Assembly (NCBI RefSeq): GCF_019393635.1
Contig: NC_057862.1
Location: 675,730,314-675,794,313 of the forward strand
Source of the DNA: Dromiciops gliroides
Lineage: Eukaryota > Chordata > Mammalia > Microbiotheria > Microbiotheriidae
DNA length: 64,000 nucleotides
Direction of reading: 5' to 3'
The notes under the pieces were generated by a model. The model searched no databases. It had not been told where the DNA came from and saw only the letters and a list, made by a program, of their open reading frames with translations. Of this stretch, positions 37,076-48,167 are shown in pieces; position 1 is the first letter of the stretch; every line of letters starts with the position of its first letter. The translations under genes and the position numbers were made by a program.

Positions 37076-37369
37076 GTAATGTGATAGGGTTTCCTCTCCT
37101 CACCACAGGCTCCATTTCACATATACTCATGTCCACTAGAAAGTGGTGATTCTCTCTAACAAGAGATATAGCAGCTGACGATAAGAGGATGGGAGGACCA
37201 TGTTAGATACTAAACCCCAGAGGGAAGGGGATGAGGAAGTGGGAGTCTTGGGGCACAAAATGAACTTAATTTTTCCTTTATGAACTATCAGAGATGCAGG
37301 GCTTTGGCACTTTGGGCCACAAAAACTGGGGTGAAATTGAGGAAATGAAAAGCTTTTAAACAGAACGTG

Positions 37370-37460
37370 ATGATGAGCTTGAGGCAGAGACAAAAGAGGA
37401 GTTCATTTCTCTCCTGGATACCCATTGAGGCGATGTTTGCTTGGAGAAACAATGAGGCGT
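37370..37460 (+). pseudogene. unit B plus-strand relic, signal exon
   Basis: Reads MMSLRQRQKRSSFLSW followed by a damaged hydrophobic core (IPIEAMFAWR). It aligns with 7220-7312 of unit A. Length 91 nt keeps phase 1; the donor is a weak GTTAGC. Confidence 0.65.
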
Positions 37461-39310
37461 GTTAGCTCTGGGAACAAAGAGAAAGAATAGCTCCATTTCT
37501 TATTTCTCATTTTTGCCATTTATATTCATTTTATATCTTAATTCATTGTTTTTACTCTTGGATTGATTTTGCTTGCATTGTCTGGGAATGGTAAATGTGG
37601 TATGGAATTCAACAAGCCTTTGCTGAGCATATGATAATTGTAAGGTGCTGTGCTAGTTGCTATAAATGCCCCCAAAAGAATGAATAAGTTTTTATTATAC
37701 ATTTACTGTATACTAAGCATGCCAACAAATTCTGTGGAAACAAATAGAAAAGAGCCATTCCTTGCATTCAATGAGCTTACATTCAAATGGAGGAGGTAAC
37801 ATACACAATAATGGCAGCCTAGGAAAGATATTTTATTTAAAAATCTACAGGGAGGATGAGTTGAATGAAAGGAGAGAAGATTGACAGCTTTCTAGGAGCA
37901 ATTGTAGTATGGATTTGATAATTCTAGAACTAGGAAGTATAGGGGAAAAAGAGGAACAGGGTATGCATGGTAGCTGGTTGCAGAGAAGATCACAGGGGAG
38001 TAAAGTCCATCCTGACTTGAGCCAGACTAGATATTGGGGGTCCTCTGAAACAATCCCAATAAGGAGAGCCCAGGACAAGGCTTCCAAAGCTGAAAAGGTT
38101 CAATCCTCCATATCATGGTTGCTGGTCCAAGCAGCAAGGTAGTTAGTAAGGAAATGACCAGGGATTAAAGAGAAAAATTTTAACAACAGTCACTTCACTC
38201 AAACCTACATTCTACTGCAATGTTATGCTGGATGGGAGCCCATGATTTTCAGAACTGATTACCTAATATACACATGGTAAACATGGAGAAAGTAGCAAAG
38301 GGGGAAGACTGCCAAGAGTTAGAGTTCTCAGAGGTTGGAGAGTCCTGTGCTCTACTTTGATATTCTACTTGGACCAGAGTGAGACACCTTTACTCCTAGC
38401 TCCAAACCCCATCACCCCCTCTCTACTCTAACTTTTATTTAAGTCATCTTTGGATTTTCTTATGGTATCTGATTGTTTGCTTGCTCCTTCTGGCAGCCTG
38501 TCTGTAGATTTTGCTCATCACCACATTGCTTCTTTCTTTCCCTCTATGGATATTGCAGAGGTAGATGGTTCAGATCCACCCCTGGCTTCCCTTCTCAAGA
38601 AAGTGAAAGTCCCACTTCATTAGAAAACCACACATTTAGAAGGAAACACCTCCAGAGAACCCTGTACCACTATAACCCATGACCTCCTTAGTCCCAGAGA
38701 GCTCCCTTATTCTTTATCACTAATTCTTGACACTGTTTCATGCTCTGCTGGCAGAATTGTAAAGGTCCCCTCATACACTAGGAAGGACAGCATTGCCTTT
38801 ACAACTGGCTGCTTATGGTCCTTGCATTGGACAAAATGCTATTAGGTTCTCCCCAAACAATGGCTTTATCTGCTCCCTTTCTTCTCACACCAGAACAGTT
38901 CTACTTCCTTCTGCTCCAACCTAACAATGCTCTCTCTCTGTGTCTCTGTCTCCCTGTTTGTTTGTCTCTCTTTCTGTCAATCACTTATCCTTACTGGTCT
39001 TCATGTTGAAGAAGTTTAGGGGTGGCAGAATGTGTACATCATGGAAAAGTCTCCAAATAAAAAATTTCCCTAATCTCAGTTGGGTGGCCTGTCCTGGTGC
39101 TAGAAAATTAATTGGACAAAGATGCTAAATGCTCTACCCACTGTACCTAGGAAAAAGGCCTGTCCTGTCCAACATTATTTGTGCTGTTGGTTATTTATGA
39201 TAGAGAGCCATTCTGGGCTATGGATGGTTGGGAAGAGACACTAGGGTTCTGAGAATCCACATTTTAAGTCCTATTTCCCTCCCTTCTTTTCCTATCTTTC
39301 AGACCCACAG

Positions 39311-39561
39311 ACATGAGGCTTAGTTTACTGTGACTGACACAGCAGAGGTGTTCCTGCATCTCATCATAATTAATTTTATGGATGATATTGAGTTAGTCTC
39401 TTATAAGAAACAGAACCACCAGATTGTACCCAAGGTGTCCTGGCACTCCACAGGCTGGGGGCCCACCATCATTGAGTAGAAGTGGCATTTGATGATGGAC
39501 TATGAGAAGAAGTTCCACCAGACCCTCTATTTCTTTAAACAGGATGACACCCATGGCAATA
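39311..39561 (+). pseudogene. unit B plus-strand relic, alpha1 exon
   Basis: Starts after CCCACAG. Main frame contains FMDDIELVSYKKQNHQ and MMDYEKKFHQTLYFF, the alpha1 core strand and helix, with an internal stop between them. The donor position reads GGAATT, so splicing here is lost. Confidence 0.75.
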
Positions 39562-39962
39562 GGAATTCAGTCCCATTAAGTCTCTCCTTCCCAGTCTCTC
39601 CCCTCCCTGGGCTTTGTTCCACCCTCCCTCCAACAATCCAGTGGCCAATATACCTGGATACTGTGCTACCAGATTGAGCATCCATAGATTCTGATCACTG
39701 ATCCATCCTTCCTCAGGGAAACAGACTGGGAAGGATCTAATTCTGAGACAGACTTCTGAACAAAGCCAGTTTACCAGGATACCTGATGCTCTTGATGGAG
39801 CAGGTATAGGAAATCTTTTCCTTCAGCCCAGGCTTTCAACTTTCACTATTTTCCAAATGCCCTTGATCACTGGATCCCTAGTCAAGCACCAAACATTCTA
39901 ACACACCTGGGTCCTGAATTCTGATGTGGTCATTCATATCTTAGGCCTATTTTGAAGTCTGT

Positions 39963-40094
39963 AATTTTTTTGTGGGGCAATGAGGGTTAAGTGACTTGCC
40001 CAGGGTCACACAGCTAGTAAGTGTCAAGTGTCTGAGGCTGGATTAGCACTCAGGTCCTTCTGAATCCAGGACCAGTGCTCTATCCACAGCATCA
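39963..40094 (-). mobile_element. SINE specific to unit B
   Basis: Target duplication TGAAGTCTGT (39953-39962, 40095-40104). Unit A has the uninterrupted site near 10721. Confidence 0.85.
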
Positions 40095-40662
40095 TGAAGT
40101 CTGTGTTTTTAAGCTGATAAAATCTGTTTGTCTGCTATGACTCCAAACCACAATATGCATGTTTAGTAAGACCCAGCTGCTCCAGAAACAAGACATCCCC
40201 CACCCACCTATCCCCGGTCTCTTGGTTGCTATGGCACATTTAGAGTTAAGTTTCCTTCTCCTTGCCCCTCATTGCTACTTTCTTATTATGCAAGTTGAAA
40301 AATATTTTTCTTTCACAGGACCCTGCTGCCTTACCTCATGGATGGCAAGGCATTCTCTTGTTAATGCAATGTCATTTATGTCTAAAACTTTACAAATGTG
40401 AACCATGAGTAACTTTGAACTTTGGATCAGAGTGTGCCATTTGTTGCATATAAATAACTTCCTGGGGACAGTGTGGATGGGGGCACCACCCTATGTCTGT
40501 CCTAGTTGTCATCTTGCAAATGTCCATCCCCTACCCCATGGTTACCAATCCTGTATAGCAGACAGAGAGTCAAAATTCTTGGGAACAATTCTTTTTTCCT
40601 CAGTCTTAAAATTTTCTTCTGCCATGGATACCATATCTTAGAACCTTTTTTATGTCTGTTGT

Positions 40663-40893
40663 CTTTATTTTTCAGTCATTCAGTCATGTCCAACTCTTCA
40701 TGACCTCTAATGGAGTTTTCTTAGTAAAGTTACTAGAGTAGTTTGCTATTTCCTTCTCCAGTGGATTAAGGCAAAGCGAGATTAAGTGACTGGCGTAGGG
40801 TCATATATCTAGTGAGTGTCTGAGGCTAGATTTGAACCCAAGTCTTACTGATTCTAGGCCCAGCACTCTATCCACTTAGCCACTTAGCTGCCA
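40663..40893 (-). mobile_element. longer SINE (MAR/MIR-type tail)
   Basis: TTTGCTATTTCCTTCTCCAG tail and SINE body to CACTTAGCTGCC, inside a stretch present only in unit B. Confidence 0.7.
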
Positions 40894-41484
40894 TCTCTTT
40901 ATGTCTTTCCCTCGTACTCACTGTCACCACTCACTGCAAAGCATTAGTATATCTCTCTAAAGTTTATCTATAGGAGAAAAAGCAACATATCAAGTCAGAA
41001 ATAATATACAAGGGGAAGATAATTCCTTTCCATGAAGTTCTACCCTGATGCCTTATTGTAGTATGGAGGTGACCTTGAGTCCAAGAGGATGCACCAGTGT
41101 TATTTTGACAGACCTCTCCATCAGGAAGCAACACCTGGGAAGATAAAGGACAAATGAGTGAAATGCTTTACAATTGACAATGGTTGGAATGAAACCATGG
41201 CTGAATGGGATTTAAGAGAGAAATGGTCAGTTCCCACAATTATATTTAGCAGTCATTCAGTCATTTATTAAGTAACTGCTTTGTGCTAGGTGCTGTACCA
41301 AGTGTTGGGGATACAAAGAAAAGTTACAAATAGACTGTCCCTCCCCTCAAGGACTTCACAGTCTAATTCGGAAGATAATACACAATGATGGATTAACAAG
41401 ATATTAGAGGTTAAACATTCTAACATATCTTTTATTATTTATTCTTATTATCCCACAATTAACCAAAAGCTATCAAGAATAATA

Positions 41485-41628
41485 AAAAAGGTGGATAAAG
41501 CACTGGCCCTGGAGTCAGGAGGACCTGAGTTTAAATTCGGCCTCAGACACTTAACACTTACTAGCTGTGTGACCCTGTGCAAGTCACTTAATCCCAATTG
41601 CCTCACCTCCCCCCCCCCCAAAAAAAAA
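41485..41628 (+). mobile_element. SINE specific to unit B
   Basis: Head-truncated SINE (GTGGATAAAGCACTGGCCCT ...) flanked by AGAATAAT; unit A (about 16620) lacks it. Confidence 0.8.
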
Positions 41629-41784
41629 GAATAATCACAAATAAAGTTGTTTGATTCCATGATTTAAAATCCCTTTGTAAAGACTCTGACACAATCAGGC
41701 ATTTCCCATTTATATGCTAAAATTTTACACAGTTCTGGGAGAACAATGACAATGATAACTTTTTTGAAATCCCTTTGAGTTGAT

Positions 41785-42020
41785 AGAGAACTCAACTGAC
41801 ATTAGGAAGACCAGAATTCAAATCCAGCCTTAGACACTTATTAGCTGTATTATACTGGGCATATCACAACTCCTAACTCATTTTCCTCAACTCTAAAATG
41901 GGGATAATAACAGCACCTCTCTTATAGGGTCATTGTGAGGATCCAATGAGATAATATTTGTAAAAGCACATAACACAGTGCCTGGCACATAGTAGGTGAC
42001 ATATAAATGCTTATTCCCTC
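41785..42020 (+). mobile_element. MIR/THER-like relic, unit B
   Basis: Copy of 16800-17035 (CTCTAAAATGGGGATAATAA, CATTGTGAGGATCCAATGAG). Confidence 0.7.
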
Positions 42021-43093
42021 TCATTGCTTTCTCCCTTCCCAATTAGGAGACTGATGTAATAATACATATGAAAAAGAATTGTGGCCTGGACTTTGATGTT
42101 GTATGAGTGGAGAGTAAGAGAAAAACATGAACATAACCTGAGGTTTCTAGTCAAGCTAAGGGCACTTGGCATGGGACTCTCCTATTTGATGGAGAGAATG
42201 TTGATTACATGCCTAAACAAGGGGAAGAGTTTAGAGCTTTGGAGAAGAAAGATTCTTTTTTATTTCTGTCTTAGAGAGGACATTTGGAATTCTAGACCCT
42301 CCTAGGGACTGACTATAATCTTTAGAGATGGTAGACATGTAGGGGGAGTCAGATCCCCATTTTTTTAATCTTGTCTCCCTACATACTTTGAGGATTTTCC
42401 CCTTGGGAAGATTCTGGAATATATTAGAGCCTCTCATTTGCTTTGAACTCTCTCTCCCCGTGGGAACATTCATTCACTTTGAGTATTTTCTGATCTTTAT
42501 ATCCTCCTATTTCTGTTTACTATTTGCTCAAATCAATGAGCTTACTGAGTATTCATTACTTGTGATAGTCTTGTTCAACTGGCAGTTCACAGGAAGGAAT
42601 GAACCTAGTAAGAGAACCTTAAAGGGATACTCTCTTCCTCCTACTCCTTGCCATTAAAGAATGCTAGCTAGGGAAGTTAGCAGTTTTTTGTTCTGAACCA
42701 ATGATGCCTTCAGATGAGCAATATTTAGGAGGGCAGTTCAGAGAGGACAGTGTAGCCAGCCTTGTGGCCCCCTTTCCAGCTCCACTCCAGGTAGGAATCC
42801 CCATCTTCTTTGGGGAGAGGTGGGCAAGATGCTAGACATACCTACCAAGGCCTGCCCTATCTATTTGTCTATATCCCATTTAAGTATACTCAGCTTGTAA
42901 GGGCATGTTTATATATTACAAGTGGGAGTCCATGAACAAAGATAATATAATAATTTATAAACTAGCTTTTTTACAAAAAAATTTCTATTTTTAAAAAATA
43001 GTTGAACTATATTTACCCTTGTTTTGGAGGTTAAGTGGTATCTTGCCTTCAGGGTAGCCCATTGTTTTGTGGTTTGTAAAACTTAAGGAGTTT

Positions 43094-43674
43094 TTGTTCC
43101 ATATAAATATTTTATTATTTTCCAGTTACATTTAGAGATAGTTTTCAACATTTGTTTCCATAAGATTTCCAGTTTCAAATTTTTCTCCCTCCCTTCCCTC
43201 CCTCCCCCCTCCCCAAGAAGCAAGCAATCTGATATAGGTTATATTTGTACAATCACATCAAACATATTTCTGCATTAGTCATGTTATGAGAGAAGAATCA
43301 GAGCAAAAAGGAAAAACCTCAAAAAAGAAAAACAACAACAACAAAATAGAAATAGTATGGTTCGATCTGCATCTAAATTCCACAGTTCTTTAATTTTCTG
43401 GATTTGGAGAGCATTTCCCATCATGAGTCCCCTGGAACTATCTTGGACCATTGTATTGCTGAGAAGAATCAAGTCTATCACAGTTGATCAACACAAAATG
43501 TTGTTGATACTGTGTACAATTTTCTCCTGGTTCTGCTCATCTCACTCATCATCAGTTCATGCAAGTCCTTCCAGGTTTCTCTGAAATCTGCCTGCTCATT
43601 GTTTCTTACAGCAAAATAGTATTCCATTACATTCATATACTACAACTTGTTCAGCCAAATCCCAATTGATGGGC
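43094..43674 (-). mobile_element. L1 3' fragment
   Basis: Minus-strand L1 3' UTR and ORF2 end (TATTCCATTACATTCATATA region), with a 16-bp target duplication AAAACTTAAGGAGTTT / AAAACTTAAAGAGTTT at 43078 and 43675. Confidence 0.75.
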
Positions 43675-43703
43675 AAAACTTAAAGAGTTTTAAATCCAAC
43701 TAG

Positions 43704-43815
43704 GTTAGGCAACTAGGTGGGGCAGTGGATAGAGTACTGGCCCTGGATTCAGGAGGACCTAAGTTCAAATCCAGCCTCAGACACTTGACACTTACTAGCT
43801 GTGTGACCCTGGAAA
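43704..43815 (+). mobile_element. SINE fragment
   Basis: GGGGCAGTGGATAGAGTACTGGCC ... CTGTGTGACCCTGG; the tail is missing or replaced by unrelated text. Confidence 0.75.
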
Positions 43816-44070
43816 AAGTTGGAATTCAATAATATTGACTGGTACACTTTGTGGTCAGATAATAGCTCTCCACCAAGCTAACTGTCAGCACATTTTCATG
43901 TGAATCCAACTAGGCCTAGGCAAGGCAGACCTTTCATAAGATTTGTTGGTGTTCTTTTTTGTTGTTTGTTTGTTTCTGGATCACTGAAGACACATTCTTT
44001 CCCTCAAGTTTCCCTTCTCTCCTGTATTCCTTGCTCCCAGAGTATACTACATGCTCTTCTTTCCCCACAG

Positions 44071-44340
44071 AGAATCACACTTTGCAGATCTTTGTAGACT
44101 ATGAACTAAATAATGACATCTAGGTGGGAAGTTGTGTTTGGATTGCCTTCAATGGGAAGAAGTTATACCACATAGATGAGCAAACTGGAGAAAAACACTC
44201 AGACCAGGAAGTCTGATGTCTTGTCCTTTGTCTGATCTGTGGGAAATAGCTCTGGACCAATGAGAGACAGCATTACATGTATGCCTATTATGTTGGTTTG
44301 ATGAGGAAAATCTTATAGTGCTCAAGGTTGATGGATAATG
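44071..44340 (+). pseudogene. unit B plus-strand relic, alpha2 exon
   Basis: Follows TTTCCCCACAG and ends at an intact GTGAGT. Starts NHTLQIFVDYELNND, directly comparable with NHTKQLFVGCELDD of gene 2, then a stop; FNGKKLYHIDEQTGEK matches the DG turn region, and YYVGLMRKIL matches the end of the domain. The cysteine of the first strand is changed to tyrosine (VDYEL). Confidence 0.7.
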
Positions 44341-44821
44341 GTGAGTCTTTTCTCCAGGCCCTCCTACAAAGAGGTCCAAGCTACTTCCACCTTCCTTCTA
44401 TGTAGTGTCAGGAGAACTTAAGTGATAGGCAGGACAACTAAATTCTGGTCCCAACTATAGCTCCTACTCACTGCCTGAGTCATGCATCCTCTGAAGTCTT
44501 GAAATATTGAAGATTCTGACCTTAACCCTTTTAATAGACCAGGCCCTCATGGCCACTTGTGGTCAAATTAGAAGCCTTTTAATATTGTCATATGCCACAA
44601 TAAAATATATTTATTAAGGTCCTACTGTGTGCCAAGAGATAAAAAGAAGCCAAAAATTCTACTCTGTCCCCTAGGAACTTAGGATTGATGTGTCTAAGGG
44701 AGAAAAGTAAAGCATGTAGTCATTGACAGCAGGGGAAGGAAAAGAGGGCAGAGACGAGGGGAAGAGCAGGTGCTCACAGACTTTTGGACAAAATGCCAAC
44801 TCTACTTTGCCCCATCTTAAG

Positions 44822-45105
44822 TGACACCTGATATGACAGTGCTTCACTGTGATGCCTTAAATGGAAGCATTACCCTCTCCTGCTCTGCTCAGTCAGTGGC
44901 TTCTACCCCAAATCTTTTCTTATGAAATAGGAGAAGGGTGGAGGTCTGGGTGTGTGGGGGCAGAAGAGCTCCTGAGGCAGCCTGCCCAATTTTGATGCCA
45001 CCTTCTAAGTCTAAATCACCCTGGAGCTCCCATTAGGGGAGGGAGAAGCAGATTATACTTACATAGTGGAACACAGAGAGCTGAAGATACCAGCAGTGTA
45101 CCCTG
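44822..45105 (+). pseudogene. unit B plus-strand relic, alpha3 exon
   Basis: After CCCCATCTTAAG. Contains NGSITLSC, then in another frame GFYPKSFL, and near the end YIVEHRELKIPAVYP, so the Ig C1 domain is recognisable with a frameshift between its strands. The second Ig cysteine is replaced by tyrosine, and the donor site is lost (GGGAAT). Confidence 0.75.
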
Positions 45106-45188
45106 GGGAATATTGCTCCTAAGCTCCCTAGAAGGTCAACCATGAAATTCAACTATCCACTCTCCATGCCTTTGGGGGAAAGGGCCCA

Positions 45189-45884
45189 CAGGGCAGAGTT
45201 CCCCATAGACACATTACTCATTGATCCCTAAAGAGATTCCCACCTATTAACTTATTTCTTTTCATCCCCTATAGTTCCTATTAAGCCCATAGGCATTGGG
45301 TCTTATTACTAAGAATGGTAGCAGTTATCATCCCTGTACTAAGCTGTGCCATGGCCTTCCTTAGAATGAAGAAAAGGAAGGCAAAAGAGGAAAGGAAACT
45401 GAAATCCCAAGGGGATGATCGCAAGACATTGCAGTTCTATCTCCCTTCCAGTTTGTAAAAAGAATCACAGAGAGTCAAAGTTGGAAGAGATCTTAGTTTT
45501 TCCTTGTGTGGCCAAAGAGAATGAATCTTTCTTCTTCCAAATGAGAGTCCTTTAAATATTTGATGACAGCTACCATGTTTTCCTAAGTCCTCTTTTATTC
45601 ATCACCAGGTATTTCAACTAAAGCTTATATGGAAAGATTTCCAGATTGTCACCATCTTAGTGACTGTGAGAAAATAATTATTAATAATTGATCTCTTGGG
45701 AGACCCAGGGATCAGTCCTTTCTCCTCCCCCCACTCCAGAAAGTCCAGTGCCCAGGGCAGAGTTCCCCATAGACACACTACTCATTGATCCCTGAAGAGA
45801 TTCCCACCTATTAACTTATTTCTTTTCATCCCCCATAGTTCTAGCAATGATAACTACTACCATGCTTAATAATAAGACCCAATG
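45189..45884. repeat. direct plus inverted repeat around the pseudogene membrane exon
   Basis: About 90 bp (GGGCAGAGTTCCCCATAGAC to CATAGTTC) at 45189-45278 is repeated at 45753-45842. Directly after the second copy, 45847-45884 is the reverse complement of 45294-45331. Confidence 0.85.
45275..45395 (+). pseudogene. unit B plus-strand relic, membrane exon
   Basis: After CATCCCCTATAG. Starts VPIKPIGIGSYY then a stop; in another frame MVAVIIPVLSCAMAFLRMKK gives the hydrophobic helix and basic end, matching LGLSCAKVF of genes 1 and 2. The 3' limit is uncertain. Confidence 0.65.
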
Positions 45885-46032
45885 TTGGGGCAGCTAGGTG
45901 GTGCAGTGGAAATAACACCAGCCCTGAAGTCAGGAGGACCTGAGTTCAAATCTGGCCTCAGACACTTAACACTTACTAGCTGTGTGACCCTGGGCAAGTC
46001 ACCTAACCCTAATTGTCTCATCAAAAAAAAAA
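45885..46032 (+). mobile_element. SINE after the pseudogene membrane exon
   Basis: 11-bp target duplication AAGACCCAATG (45874-45884, 46033-46043). It landed in an inverted copy of the membrane-exon sequence. Confidence 0.9.
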
Positions 46033-46075
46033 AAGACCCAATGCTCATGGGATTTCTCCTAGAAATTCATTATTA

Positions 46076-46287
46076 GTAATTATTTTCTTGCAGTTTTCTT
46101 GCCAAAGATCCTGGGGTGGTTTGCCATTTCCTTCTGCAGGGTGTCCCCCTTTTACAAATGAGGCAAATAGAGGTTAGGTGACTTCTTTAGGGTCATACAG
46201 TTAGTGTGTCTGAGGCTAGATTTGAACTCAGATCTTCCTGACTCCAAGCCCAGTGTTTTATCCACTGAAGCACCTAGCTGCCTCATT
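46076..46287 (-). mobile_element. longer SINE (MAR/MIR-type tail)
   Basis: Minus-strand SINE whose 3' part reads GGGTGGTTTGCCATTTCC, a tail shared with 40663-40893 and 51438-51690. Confidence 0.7.
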
Positions 46288-46456
46288 TCCCATTCCTATA
46301 GCAACAGATAGATAAAAATATCTAGGGCTGCATCTGAGCAGAAAAGCAATAAGGCACACAGCAAATGTTAAACAGGATTGTTTACAGTTGTAACCCATAC
46401 CTCTTAGCAGCCCACATGAACATATTTATCATACTTCAGGCTAAAAGAAGACAACA

Positions 46457-46600
46457 AAGGGCAGCTAGGTGGCACAGTGGATAGAGTGTGTATATGGAGT
46501 TAGGAAGACTCATTTTCCTGAGTTCAAATCTAGCCTCAGATACTTACTAGCCCTGTGACCCTGGGCAAGTCATTTAATACCTATTTGCCTCAGCTTCTGG
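46457..46600 (+). mobile_element. tRNA-derived SINE
   Basis: GGGCAGCTAGGTGGCACAGT start, B box, then CTGGGCAAGTCATTTAAT; 3' part short. Confidence 0.8.
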
Positions 46601-48132
46601 CCATTCCTTTTGTCCTTGGAATAGTGCCCTCATTTGGAGTGGGGTAGGGATGAAAATTATGTCTAAGAGAACTGGCAACAGAATAGGAAGAGTTGCCTGC
46701 TTAGTCAACTGAAAGAGAAATCACTTCCAGTTTGCTTTCTGCCCATCTTTTTTCTTTGGAGTATTTCAACTGGAACTTTGGAAGCCTCAGACTTCTTGTG
46801 ATGGGAAAAGGGGATCTATCCCTGTTTTCTACCCTGGAAGCAATGGTGATTGAAAGCACATGATAGTGTGAATACTTACAGCCTGTCTCAATGAGCTAGA
46901 AACTGTATCTTAAGCCCCAAGCTGCCCTTTTTGCTCTATGTTTTGCTCCTTGAGCATAGGATTTTGAATATCTATCAGAGAGGTAGATGGTTCCAGTCAA
47001 GTGCCACCTTGTCATAAGAGTTCAGAGTTCTAGGGGGCTTTATTCAATGATGCCCTTCTCAGAGAGAAAGATGTCCCCTACCTGAAGGATGAAGTTTGCG
47101 TCACTTGGATCTCAGGTATACCTGCCAAATATCTGATATTTTAATCACTAATCCCTCAAGAATACATAATAAGAATTAAGTGCTGCTTCATCTTTCAAGG
47201 ATTTGTCGATAACATGTTTATACATGTTTTGTATTTTAAGCATTTCTTTTGTGGTGGAGGAAATAAATAACTCTCCCAAGACCTGACCTCCTTCATTCAT
47301 TGATCACTTTTCTAGATGGGACCTAGTTTATCCCCACTAGGAACAACTGAAACATAAGCCCAACCTAAACTTTGGTTTAGAGTTCCTATCCAGATTTCTT
47401 CTCTGAGGTCAAAGTGTAATGAGCCCAAGAGGGGCTCAGGAGGAGATCAGGTTCCTCCAAAATTGAGCCCAGAGCCCAGGTTGCTTGGTGGGAGAAGGTG
47501 GGACATGAGTTATTTCTTTGTTGTTTGTGTTATTTTCTATTTTTGCTATATATTTGCTATAGTTTCACAGAGTGTGTCTGGCTTCTTTTGGAGCTGAATG
47601 GGATCTGCGCACCCTGCCCTGAGGTCTGGGTCTTTTACCACTGGCCCAGGGGAGGAACAGTTTTTGTTCATTCCTGGGCTTCAATAATCACAATGCACAT
47701 GACCCCAGAAACTAGACCTCCCAAACCAAACCACCACCTTCTCCCAGATCCAGGAATGTTTACAAGGACAATAAAGAAACATTACCTAACTTTAAGGACC
47801 TTAAACACCATTGTGCAGTGATACATCATATGGACCCCAATAACTAGTTACAATGTTGTCAAGAAGAAGATATCTGTAACAACTGAAGAGATCAGGGAAG
47901 GCTTCACAGAGGAGGTGGTGCCAGTATGGAGCCTGAGGGCAAGTAAAGGTTCTCAGAGGTGGAGATGAGGAGGGCAAGCATTATAGGCATGGATATGCAA
48001 CAACTTCTCTGAAAATTAGATGACGTGATATCAGGTGTCAGCACAGTGGACTCCTTTACTGGAGATGAATAGTTGGAGAAGAAATGGGTCCTTTTAGTTG
48101 AGATTGTGAAGTTGTCCCTGTGAGAAAGAGCC

Positions 48133-48167
48133 TTAGGTCAAGTTTTCCCCATACTTCTCTTCCCATG
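48133..48167 (-). CDS. gene 2 exon 6, cytoplasmic tail (candidate)
   Basis: 35 bp after CTACCTATCTTATTAG, reading AWEEKYGENLT and TAA. It aligns base for base with the candidate tail exon of gene 1. The tail has one tyrosine where gene 1 has cysteine. Confidence 0.6.

Larger units (their letters stand above)
37370..45395 (+). pseudogene. class I-like pseudogene, unit B (five exons recognisable)
   Basis: Plus-strand gene relic, tail to tail with gene 2. Signal exon 37370-37460, alpha1 39311-39561, alpha2 44071-44340, alpha3 44822-45105, membrane exon from 45275. The exons appear in the correct order and mostly keep acceptor AGs. Defects seen: a stop inside alpha1 (IIE*KWH) and a lost alpha1 donor (GGAATT where unit A has GTAAGT), an early stop in alpha2, a frameshift before the GFYPKS stretch and a lost donor (GGGAAT) in alpha3, and a stop in the membrane exon. 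It is a decayed paralogue of genes 1 and 2 from an older inverted duplication. Confidence 0.8.
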
